From: Candidatus Paracaedibacter acanthamoebae
GTDB lineage: Bacteria; Pseudomonadota; Alphaproteobacteria; Paracaedibacterales; Paracaedibacteraceae
DNA: 64,000 nt
Assembly (NCBI RefSeq): GCF_000742835.1
Contig: NZ_CP008941.1
Coordinates: 1,197,001 to 1,261,000, forward strand
Direction of reading: 5' to 3'
Positions 7,943 through 15,526 of this stretch are shown in pieces (the stretch's first letter is position 1; each line of letters begins with the position of its first letter). The position numbers and the translations under genes were made by a program. The notes under the pieces are model-generated. The model saw only the letters and a list, made by a program, of their open reading frames with translations, was not told where the DNA came from and ran no database searches.

Positions 7943-9211
7943 ATGGTTAGAAAATTCTTTTTATGTCTATTGGTTATTGCAAGTCCCTCAGTTTGTGCTC
8001 TCGACGCTTCTAAACTGACGTCTTTAATTCTTAAAACGCCAGAGGAAGAATTAACAACTCAAGAATTCCCTCAAATTAACTTACCAGCTTCAATTAGGGG
8101 AAATTCTGGAAATAAGGTGTGCCCCCCTTCTTTAAAGATTATAAACGTCGTTTTTTCTGCCGACCGTTGTTTGGAGATACTGCACCAAAATAGAGTTAGA
8201 TGGCAGCAATCTCTCTCTTTTACCTCTTTAGAATATAAGAGTTTTTATAAAGAATGGTTTAAGGAAAGCGTGCCTCTTCCCCCCTGTTTGTTAGAGAATT
8301 TACCGGCTGAAATTCTTATCAATATTTTAGGGTACCTTTCCCCTAAAGACTTAGGTTTTCTTCGCCGGACCGATCACTATCTGAATAGCCTGTGTCAAGA
8401 TAGAGGGGTATGGCAGCACTATACATCTCTTCTCCCTAAAGAATACAATAGTTTTTATAAAGAATGGTTTGAAGAAGATTCAGACCTGACATCATCCTTA
8501 ACCGTAAAAAATAGCAAATTAGACCTTCTGAGAACCATAAATTATAGATGGCAAACGGGCCATCTCTTAGGCCGCTATTTTCAAGAGATGCCACCCTTCC
8601 TCTTAGTCCCCTTAATAGCTAAGCTTGCCCATAGTAAGACTTCAAAAGATATGTTCAGGACGATAGCCATCCATCAGCCCAATTTATTTACCGCCAAGAA
8701 TTCAATAAAAACTCTGTTTGCCCTCCTCTTCCATGCTGATAAATTTTTTCCTTCTCATCTATCTTTATGTGATCAGCAGTTTCTCCTTAATAAGTTAACT
8801 CCTTTAGAGGCAGATTATGTCTGTCGCTTAGCAAGATTAATTCCCCTTACTGCAAAAATATTTTTTAACGCCCCCCAAAAGGGAAAATCTCTTAAAGATG
8901 GGGCTAACTCTGTGATCCCTTTTTGTAGAATTCATGCTTATGCTGATTACACTCAACTGGTGCATATCACCCTTATGATCAGTCAAGCTCAGCAATTCTT
9001 TATCCCCGGCATGGCGGGAGAGCAACGAAAAAAACTCATTACTTTTCTTTCTCCTTTATATGTAAACCAGCTAATGGCTATGGCCGCTCAAGTCGATAAA
9101 GTATTTCCCGCGCGAAACAATAAATCGCGTCAAGAGCTCATCCTTCAGGCTTTAAATCCTCTGACAGAAGATGATCAAATAAAGTGCAGTTGCAGAAAGT
9201 CGACCTTTTAA
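7943..9211 (+). CDS. Secreted F-box protein (eukaryote-like effector candidate)
   Basis: A 422-aa product with a signal peptide (MVRKFFLCLLVIASPSVCAL). Residues about 116-158 fit an F-box: LENLPAEILINILGYLSPKDL, then W157. In eukaryotes this motif binds Skp1 in SCF ubiquitin ligases, and intracellular bacteria export F-box proteins to redirect host ubiquitination. A segment after the F-box (GVWQHYTSLLPKEYNSFYKEWF, 155-176) is duplicated before it (RVRWQQSLSFTSLEYKSFYKEWF, 84-106), so an ancestral F-box unit doubled and the first copy lost its N-terminal half. The C-terminal 240 residues are helical with no named domain; they may bind substrate. Export to host is inference. Confidence 0.7.
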   Translation: MVRKFFLCLLVIASPSVCALDASKLTSLILKTPEEELTTQEFPQINLPASIRGNSGNKVCPPSLKIINVVFSADRCLEILHQNRVRWQQSLSFTSLEYKSFYKEWFKESVPLPPCLLENLPAEILINILGYLSPKDLGFLRRTDHYLNSLCQDRGVWQHYTSLLPKEYNSFYKEWFEEDSDLTSSLTVKNSKLDLLRTINYRWQTGHLLGRYFQEMPPFLLVPLIAKLAHSKTSKDMFRTIAIHQPNLFTAKNSIKTLFALLFHADKFFPSHLSLCDQQFLLNKLTPLEADYVCRLARLIPLTAKIFFNAPQKGKSLKDGANSVIPFCRIHAYADYTQLVHITLMISQAQQFFIPGMAGEQRKKLITFLSPLYVNQLMAMAAQVDKVFPARNNKSRQELILQALNPLTEDDQIKCSCRKSTF

Positions 9212-9231
9212 AAGGCAAAAGACAACTGTAA

Positions 9232-9248
9232 CTTCTGATAATCAGAAG
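9232..9248 (+). terminator. Weak terminator-like hairpin after the F-box gene
   Basis: Perfect 7-bp stem CTTCTGA-TAA-TCAGAAG, 20 nt past the stop, followed by GATTTATC, so the U-tract is poor. Confidence 0.3.
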
Positions 9249-9419
9249 GATTTATCTAAAATTGATCACCCTTAAATAAGGACCATTTTTCTTTATTAAA
9301 TACTACTTAAAATTAGTAGCCTTCTCTTTTTTCTTAAAAATTTTATTTCTTCTTAACCAAATATTAGCTTTTGGCTGCTTAACTAACGTCAGAATTGTCC
9401 ATAATTTAGGGAGAGTCAA

Positions 9420-10265
9420 TTGATTAAGCATTTATTTTTAACTGTATTAGGGATGTCGTCGGTGTATGTATCAGCGATGGAGTCAGATGTTTCTCAATAT
9501 AACCATAGGTATTCCCCGCTTATTGACGAAAATCAGGGTGAAGAGGATGCATTCCGACTATATCAACTAGGGTACAGTGTTTATACAGCAGGTACTTCCT
9601 CGACTAAGCTTAAAGAACAAAACTTTAAAGAAGCAAGAGATCTTCTTGAAAAGGCAGTAGAGAAAGGTCAACCGAATGCGGCAGTATTGATGGGGAGAAT
9701 GTGGGAGTACGGAGAAGGTGGGGTTAAGGATATAAAGAAGGCTGAAAACCTTTATTTGATCGCCCACCGAGCCGGGGTAATGGCAGGTACAGCACATTTA
9801 GCCGAATTATATAAAGCAACTAATCAGATAGAAAAGTCTTTTAATTTAAATCTTGCCTTAGCTTCCCAAGGAGATGCTCGAGCTCAAATTGCTGTCGGTA
9901 ATATATATCTAGAAGGCTCTAAAAAAGGCTATAAGATTACCCCTAATTTTGAAGCAGCAATTGAATGGTATAAAAAGGCCGCTGCTCAAGGAGATTTAAG
10001 GGCAGACTTTGCGTTAGGTAGAACTTACTACTTCCTTAAGGATTACAAGAACGCCCGCGATTATCTTGAGAAAATTTGCCAAACTGACCAAGCGGAAAAA
10101 TTTATTGGTAAAGTCTTGTTAGGCCAAGCTAAGACCGCTTTAGCCAATATTTATGGCATGAAAGGGCATGAGAACAGGGAAGGAGCAATCCAATTGTATC
10201 AAGAGGCTATTGCTCTTGGTAATGCTCAGGCTAAAAACAAATTAAAAGGATTAATTTCATTCTAG
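9420..10265 (+). CDS. Sel1-like repeat (SLR) secreted protein
   Basis: A 281-aa product. A TTG at 9420 is chosen because GGGAGAG lies just before it; the N-terminus MIKHLFLTVLGMSSVYVSAM is a signal peptide. Residues about 50-278 form Sel1-type helical hairpins with the usual small-residue pattern, for example NAAVLMGRMWEYGEGGVKDI, ARAQIAVGNIYLEG and AAIEWYKKAAAQGDLRADFA. SLR proteins are adaptor scaffolds; in Legionella and other intracellular bacteria they act in host contact (EnhC, LpnE). No catalytic domain is present. It converges on the tandem secreted family, with about 200 nt between. Confidence 0.8.
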   Translation: MIKHLFLTVLGMSSVYVSAMESDVSQYNHRYSPLIDENQGEEDAFRLYQLGYSVYTAGTSSTKLKEQNFKEARDLLEKAVEKGQPNAAVLMGRMWEYGEGGVKDIKKAENLYLIAHRAGVMAGTAHLAELYKATNQIEKSFNLNLALASQGDARAQIAVGNIYLEGSKKGYKITPNFEAAIEWYKKAAAQGDLRADFALGRTYYFLKDYKNARDYLEKICQTDQAEKFIGKVLLGQAKTALANIYGMKGHENREGAIQLYQEAIALGNAQAKNKLKGLISF

Positions 10266-10367
10266 TCAAAAAAGGAAAGAAGCGCTGGTGGAATGTCGTA
10301 AGGCAAAACCTTAGCCTTTTTTCCATTAATCTTATAAAGGTAGCTACCTTACCCATGGCTGGTTAAA

Positions 10368-10406
10368 GAGGGAGGATGATTAGAACAGGATCATCCCTCC
10401 CCTTTA
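10368..10406 (+). terminator. Hairpin between convergent genes
   Basis: GGGAGGATGAT pairs with ATCATCCCTCCC (one bulged G), loop TAGAACAGG, then CCTTTATGG. It lies between the Sel1 gene and the last gene of the tandem family and may serve either. Confidence 0.4.
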
Positions 10407-10464
10407 TGGCAGGCCACACCAAGTTGGGAAAGAGGCTTTGAAAAATACAAAAGTAAGCCCTTCC

Positions 10465-11346
10465 TTAGTTTCTTTTTTTAGCTTCAGAAGTTAGAGGGCC
10501 TCTTGTTTCATCGGTAGCTGGCAAAGGTTGCTTCGTAGGACTAGCAGGCTTACGCTGACGAACTGAAGTTGAAGAAGGCTGTCGCTCAGAATTAGATATT
10601 CTAAATTCTTCAGCTTCACCTGCTTGTAATAACGGTTGCTTCTCAGCATCAGCGACCTTTCGCTGACGAGATTTTAAATGAGGCGCTGCCGTAGATTCTT
10701 GTGACCGGCTCCTTTTCCGAACTTCTTTTTCAGAAGAGGCCACTGTTTCTTCTATTTTAAGAGGTAACACTGTTTCTGGACGAGACCAAACTTTCTGTAC
10801 GATTGTTCCCAACCATCCTTGTGGCTTTGCTTCTATAGCTTTAATAGTCTTTTGATTCTCATCCCACTCTTTTTGGTATTTGGCCGTTAATTGCTCCACA
10901 TGTGCCTCGGTAATGCCACGGACTGCAGAAGCTTCTAGAAACTTTTGCCTAATTTGTTTCCTTATTTCAGGCTGAATACCTTTAAAGTAGTGTCCTAAAA
11001 ATCCAAAACCTATATGATAAATGAGATCAATGACTGGGGAATAACCGAAGTAAAGTGCAAGGCCTACAGCACCTAATGCTTCTTCTCCCTTATTCTCAGA
11101 AAGCATCGTTGTAGCAATTCTAAAGGCTTTGGTGGCAAGTTCAACCTCAGGAGTACTTGTAGGTTGTTGTTGGATTATAAAAAAGTTTTTAACCTTGAAC
11201 TGCTGAGTTAGGGTCTGAGGTTCTATTGTTAATACTTGGGAGAGAAAATTGGGGTCTAATTCTGATCTTCGCTCTGCAGCTAAAATTACTCCACTGGCGT
11301 AAACAAGGACCATAAAACCTTTAATAATATTTTTTGTTTTAACCAT
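10465..11346 (-). CDS. Secreted paralogue 1 of tandem family (basic tail, linker type A)
   Basis: A 293-aa product with signal peptide MVKTKNIIKGFMVLVYASGV ending ILAA. The N-terminal domain (about 30-175) has LTIEPQTL, a helical ALGAVGLALYFGYSPVIDLI-like block resembling a single Sel1/TPR unit, and QIRQKFLEASAVRGIT. The linker is WLGTIVQKVWSRPETV (type A). The last ~85 residues are very basic and low in complexity (RKRSRSQES, then two RQRK-x5-KQPL copies, ending EAKKRN) and nearly identical among the paralogues. No known domain is recognised. It is the 3'-most member of five. Basic SR-like tails could act as nuclear targeting or nucleic-acid-binding signals in a host, which is inference. Confidence 0.75.
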   Translation of the reverse strand: MVKTKNIIKGFMVLVYASGVILAAERRSELDPNFLSQVLTIEPQTLTQQFKVKNFFIIQQQPTSTPEVELATKAFRIATTMLSENKGEEALGAVGLALYFGYSPVIDLIYHIGFGFLGHYFKGIQPEIRKQIRQKFLEASAVRGITEAHVEQLTAKYQKEWDENQKTIKAIEAKPQGWLGTIVQKVWSRPETVLPLKIEETVASSEKEVRKRSRSQESTAAPHLKSRQRKVADAEKQPLLQAGEAEEFRISNSERQPSSTSVRQRKPASPTKQPLPATDETRGPLTSEAKKRN

Positions 11347-11489
11347 GATCGTTATTCCTTAACTTTCCCTTCAAATTATTTACAGCTTCAACTAACAAAA
11401 CTTTTGTTGCAAAAGAAGGGTTAAGGTTGAGAAGCCTTCCACTTACTTGATAAAATACTTTTTGAAAATAAGAGGACTACTGCCCTCTT

Positions 11490-12407
11490 TTAGTTTCTTT
11501 TTTTAGCTTCAGAAGTTAGAGAGCCTCTTGTTTCATCGGTAGCTGGCAAAGGTTGCTTCGTAGGACTAGCAGGCTTACGCTGACGAACTGAAGTTGAAGA
11601 AGGCTGTTGCTCAGAATTAGATATTCTAAATTCTTCAGTTTCACCTGCTTGTAATAACGGTTGCTTCTCAGCATCAGCGACCTTTCGCTGACGAGATTTT
11701 AAATAAGGAGCTGCCGTAGATTCTTGTGACCGGCTCCTTTTTCGTATATCTTTTTGTGCATCCTTTTCAGAAGAGGGTACTGTTTGTTTCCCTCCAACCG
11801 GTGATATGGGTTCAGGAGCCACCAAGAACTCTTGCGCTTTTAAGACTAAGCTAGAAAACGGCCCCCAACGCCGTAATTTCTTTTGTTCTGCTTCTATAGC
11901 TTCAATAAGCTTTTGATTCTCATTCCACTTATTTCGATAATGGGCCGTTAATTGCTTCTCATGTGCCTGGGTGATACCGTGGGCAGTACAAGCTTCTAAA
12001 AATTGCTGTCTAATTTGTTTCTTTATTTCAGGCCGAATGCCTTCAAAATTATGTCCTAGAAACCCAAATCCTATATGATGAATAAGCTCAACACTTGCAG
12101 GATAACCAAAATAAAGTGAAACACCAATAGCGCCTAATACTCCTTCTCCTTTTTTATTTAAAAGCCCTTCCATGGCCACCCTATAAGCTTCTGTAGCAAT
12201 TTCAAGCTCCTTAATATTCGCAGGTTTTTTTTTATCTGTAAAAAAGGTTTCAATACCGAACATCTGATTCAGAGTTTCAGGTTCTATTGTTAATATTTGA
12301 GATAAAGAAATGGGCTCCCTTTCTACCTGGGGTTCTGCTGCTAAAATTACCCCACTGGCGTAAATAAGGGCCATAAAACCTTTAATAAAATTTCTTGTTT
12401 TAACCAT
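11490..12407 (-). CDS. Secreted paralogue 2 of tandem family (linker type B)
   Basis: A 305-aa product with signal peptide MVKTRNFIKGFMALIYASGV, almost identical to paralogue 5. The N-terminal domain matches 1 and 5 (GFGFLGHNFEGIRPEIKKQI). The linker is of type B (RRWGPFSSLVLKAQEF, then GGKQTVPSSEKDAQKDIRKR), shared with paralogue 4 only. The tail has the common RKRSRSQES and two RQRK-x5-KQPL units. AAGGAATAACGATT precedes the ATG and is conserved across the array. Function unknown. Confidence 0.75.
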   Translation of the reverse strand: MVKTRNFIKGFMALIYASGVILAAEPQVEREPISLSQILTIEPETLNQMFGIETFFTDKKKPANIKELEIATEAYRVAMEGLLNKKGEGVLGAIGVSLYFGYPASVELIHHIGFGFLGHNFEGIRPEIKKQIRQQFLEACTAHGITQAHEKQLTAHYRNKWNENQKLIEAIEAEQKKLRRWGPFSSLVLKAQEFLVAPEPISPVGGKQTVPSSEKDAQKDIRKRSRSQESTAAPYLKSRQRKVADAEKQPLLQAGETEEFRISNSEQQPSSTSVRQRKPASPTKQPLPATDETRGSLTSEAKKRN

Positions 12408-12554
12408 AATCGTTATTCCTTAACTTTCCCTTCAAATTATTTACAGTTTCAACTACCAAAAAGTTTACTACAAAAGAAGGGTTAAGGTTGAGAAATCTCC
12501 CACTTACTGGATAAAATACTGTTTGAAAAAATAAGGGGAGACGGATGTTCTTCC

Positions 12555-13454
12555 TTAGTTTCTTTTTTTAGCTTCAGAAGTTAGAGGGCCTCTTGTTTCA
12601 TCGGTAGCTGGTAAAGGTTGCTTCGTAGGGCTAGCAGGCTTACGCTGACGAACTGAAGTTGAAGAAGGCTGTCGCTCAGAATTAGATATTCTAAATTCTT
12701 CAGGTTCGCCTGCTTGTAATAAAGGCTGTTTCTCAGCATCAGCGACCTTTCGCTGACGAGATTTTAAATGAGGCGCCGCCGTAGATTCTTGTGACCGGCT
12801 CCTTTTCCGAACTTCTTTTTCAGAAGGCGCCACTGTTTCTTCTATTTTAAGAGGTAACACTGTTTCTGGATGAGACCAAACTTTCTGTACTATTGTTTCC
12901 AACCATCCTTGTGACTTTGCTTCTATTTTTTGCTGTGGTTTTGTTTTTCCTATAAGATGTAGTTTATTTTCGCTCCACTTCTCCTTATACTTGGACCGTA
13001 AGGATGCAAGGTAGTATGGGCCAACAATCTTATTTTCTTCACAAATTTTTAAGAACCTCTTTTGAATTTCTCCTTCTATTTTAGAGCTAAATCCCTCAAA
13101 GTGATTCTTTCGAAATCCTATGGTATAAATTATATCAATAATTTTAGGGTAGCCTAGATAAAGTGAAAGGCCTACTAGACCCAACGCTTTTTCTCCCTCC
13201 CCCTCGTAAAGATCCTTTTTAGCCTGGTTGTAAGCATCTTTAGCAATTTTAAGCTCATGAGTATTTGCAGGTTTTTTCTTGGCTGTAAAGAAGGTTTCAA
13301 CGCCAAACCCCTCCGTCAAAGTTTGAGGGTCCATTGTTAACATTTGAGAGAGAGAACTGACCTCTCTTTCTCGCGTTTGCTCTGAAGCCAGAATTAAACC
13401 ATTGACGCAGATAAGCGCTATAAAACCTTTAACAATATTTTTTGTTTTAACCAT
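12555..13454 (-). CDS. Secreted paralogue 3 of tandem family (linker type A)
   Basis: A 299-aa product with signal peptide MVKTKNIVKGFIALICVNGL. The N-terminal domain is of the second type, shared with paralogue 4 (ALGLVGLSLYLGYPKIIDII, IGFRKNHFEG, no GFGFLGH). The linker WLETIVQKVWSHPETV and the tail match paralogues 1 and 5, so the protein combines a type-2 head with a type-A linker. AAGGAATAACGATC lies before the ATG. Function unknown. Confidence 0.75.
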   Translation of the reverse strand: MVKTKNIVKGFIALICVNGLILASEQTREREVSSLSQMLTMDPQTLTEGFGVETFFTAKKKPANTHELKIAKDAYNQAKKDLYEGEGEKALGLVGLSLYLGYPKIIDIIYTIGFRKNHFEGFSSKIEGEIQKRFLKICEENKIVGPYYLASLRSKYKEKWSENKLHLIGKTKPQQKIEAKSQGWLETIVQKVWSHPETVLPLKIEETVAPSEKEVRKRSRSQESTAAPHLKSRQRKVADAEKQPLLQAGEPEEFRISNSERQPSSTSVRQRKPASPTKQPLPATDETRGPLTSEAKKRN

Positions 13455-13597
13455 GATCGTTATTCCTTAACTTTCCCTTCAAGTTATTTACAGCTTCAAC
13501 TACCAAAAAGTTTGCTGCAAAAGAAGGGTTAAGGTTGAGAAGTCTCCCACTTACTTGATAAAATACTTTTTGAAAATAAGAGGACTACTGCCCTCTT

Positions 13598-14509
13598 TTA
13601 GTTTCTTTTTTTAGCTTCAATTGATGCAGAATCTACAGTTTTACCACCAGCTGGTAAAGGTTGCTTCGTAGGGCTAGCAGGCTTACGCTGACGCACAGAG
13701 TTGGAAGAATGCTGGAGATCAGGCTCAAGTGTTATAGACTCTTCAGGTTCGCCTCCTTGTAATAAAGGCTGTTTCTCAGCATCAGCGACCTTTCGCTGAC
13801 GAGATTTTAAATGAGGTGGAGGTGCTTCTTGTGATCGCGTCCTTTTCCGTATATCTTTTTGTGCATCCTTTTCAGAAGAGGGTACTGTTTGTTTCCCTCC
13901 AACAGGTGATAGGGGTTCAGGAGCAACCAAGAACTCTTGCGCTTTTAAGACTAAGCTAGAAAACGGCCCCCAACGTCGTAATTTCTTTTGTTCTGCTTCT
14001 ATAGCTTCAATAGTCTTTTGATTCTCATCCCACGCTTCCTGATATTTAGACTGTAATAGATTTTTGGAGGGTGAACTAGAAATACCGTGTCTTCTACACC
14101 CCTCTAAGAATTTATCCTTAACTTCTTGCATTAATATAGAACTCAAGTTTCCATAACGATTTTTTTTGAAGCCGACAGTATAAATCGTATCGATGATTTT
14201 AGGATAACCAAGATAAAGTGAAAAGCCTATATACTCTAATGCTCTTTCCCCCTCTTTATTGCAAAGCATTCTTTCAGCAATCCAGTAGGCTTGTTCAGCA
14301 AGGTCACGCTCATGAGTGCTGTTAGGTTCTTTTTTGTCTCTAAAAAAGGTTTCAAGACCAAAGCCTGGGGTTAAGGTCTTAAGTTCTATTGTTAATACTT
14401 GGTCGGGCGAAGTGGGGTCTGCTTCTGATCTGCGCTCCACAGACAAAATTGTAGTGCTTAGGCACATCAATATTGTAAAAAATTTAATAATATTTTTTAT
14501 TCTAATCAT
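13598..14509 (-). CDS. Secreted paralogue 4 of tandem family (linker type B, divergent)
   Basis: A 303-aa product and the most divergent member: signal peptide MIRIKNIIKFFTILMCLSTT, type-2 head (LYLGYPKIIDTIYTVGFKKN), type-B linker (RRWGPFSSLVLKAQEF), and a tail whose middle differs (GEPEESITLEPDLQHSSNSV, end PAGGKTVDSASIEAKKRN). Both RQRK-x5-KQPL units are kept. The spacer before the next gene is of the same kind as that after paralogue 2. Function unknown. Confidence 0.75.
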   Translation of the reverse strand: MIRIKNIIKFFTILMCLSTTILSVERRSEADPTSPDQVLTIELKTLTPGFGLETFFRDKKEPNSTHERDLAEQAYWIAERMLCNKEGERALEYIGFSLYLGYPKIIDTIYTVGFKKNRYGNLSSILMQEVKDKFLEGCRRHGISSSPSKNLLQSKYQEAWDENQKTIEAIEAEQKKLRRWGPFSSLVLKAQEFLVAPEPLSPVGGKQTVPSSEKDAQKDIRKRTRSQEAPPPHLKSRQRKVADAEKQPLLQGGEPEESITLEPDLQHSSNSVRQRKPASPTKQPLPAGGKTVDSASIEAKKRN

Positions 14510-14656
14510 GATCGTTATTTCTTAACTTTCCCTTCAAATTATTTACAGCTTCAACTACCAAAAAGTTTACTACAAAAGAAGGGTTAAGGTTGAGAAATCT
14601 CCCACTTACTGGATAAAATACTGTTTGAAAAAATAAGGGGAGACGGATGTTCTTCC

Positions 14657-15511
14657 TTAGTTTCTTTTTTTAGCTTCAGAAGTTAGAGAGCCTCTTGTTT
14701 CATCGGTAGCTGGCAAAGGTTGCTTCGTAGGACTAGCAGGCTTACGCTGACGAACTGAAGTTGAAGAAGGCTGTCGCTCAGAATTAGATATTCTAAATTC
14801 TTCAGCTTCACCTGCTTGTAATAACGGCTGCTTCTCAGCATCAGCGACCTTTCGTTGACGAGATTTTAAATGAGGTGCTGCCGTAGATTCTTGTGACCGG
14901 CTCCTTTTCCGAACTTCTTTTTCAGAAGAGGCCACTGTTTCTGGACGAGACCAAACTTTCTGTACGATTGTTCCCAACCATCCTTGTTGCTTTGCTGCTA
15001 TAGCTTTAATAGTCTTTTGATTCTCATCCCACTCTTTTCGGTATTCGGCCGTTAATTGCTCCCTATGTGCCTTGGTAATGCCATGGGCTGCAGAAGCTTC
15101 TAGAAACTTTTGCCTAATTTGTTCCCTTATTTCAGGCCGAATGCCTTCAAAATCATGTCCTCGAAATCCAAATCCTAAGTGATGAATGAGTCCGACACTT
15201 GCAGGGTAACCCAAATAAATGGAAATGCCTACAAATCCTAATGCTTTTTCTCCCTTATTCCCGTAAAGTCCTTCCTTAGCCATCCTATAAGAATCTTCAG
15301 CAACCTGAATCTCCAAAGTATTTGCAGGTTTTTTTTTGTCTTTAAAAAAGGATTCAATGCTGAACATCTGATTCAGAGTTTCAGGTTCTATTGTTAATAT
15401 TTGAGAGAAGGAAATGGACCCTCTTTCTACCTGGGGTTCTGCTGCTAAAATTACCCCACTGGTGTAAATAAGGGCCATAAAACCTTTAATAAAATTTCTT
15501 GTTTTAACCAT
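14657..15511 (-). CDS. Secreted paralogue 5 of tandem family (linker type A, short)
   Basis: A 284-aa product with signal peptide MVKTRNFIKGFMALIYTSGV, type-1 head (GFGFRGHDFEGIRPEIREQI), type-A linker shortened by loss of the VLPLKIEE segment seen in 1 and 3, and the common tail. It is the 5'-most copy and starts 15 nt after the stop of the 489-aa secreted gene at 15527, with AAGGG before its ATG in place of the array spacer, so it is likely read from the upstream gene's transcript. Function unknown. Confidence 0.75.
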   Translation of the reverse strand: MVKTRNFIKGFMALIYTSGVILAAEPQVERGSISFSQILTIEPETLNQMFSIESFFKDKKKPANTLEIQVAEDSYRMAKEGLYGNKGEKALGFVGISIYLGYPASVGLIHHLGFGFRGHDFEGIRPEIREQIRQKFLEASAAHGITKAHREQLTAEYRKEWDENQKTIKAIAAKQQGWLGTIVQKVWSRPETVASSEKEVRKRSRSQESTAAPHLKSRQRKVADAEKQPLLQAGEAEEFRISNSERQPSSTSVRQRKPASPTKQPLPATDETRGSLTSEAKKRN

Positions 15512-15526
15512 AATTATTATTCCCTT

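Larger units (their letters stand above)
10465..15511 (-). repeat. Tandem gene array, five ~1.0-1.06 kb units
   Basis: Five paralogous genes lie head-to-tail. Spacers at 11347-11489, 12408-12554, 13455-13597 and 14510-14656 share more than 100 nt including TTAAGGTTGAGAA and CTTAACTTTCCCTTCAA (plus-strand reading). Two spacer versions alternate: AGGACTACTGCCCTC at 11.47 and 13.58 kb, and GGGGAGACGGATGTTC at 12.54 and 14.64 kb. The coding tails are almost identical at the DNA level while the heads differ. Confidence 0.85.

Noticed and set aside
10465-15511. Transposon or IS origin of the array
   Set aside because: No transposase, no terminal inverted repeats or target duplications; simple tandem duplication explains it.
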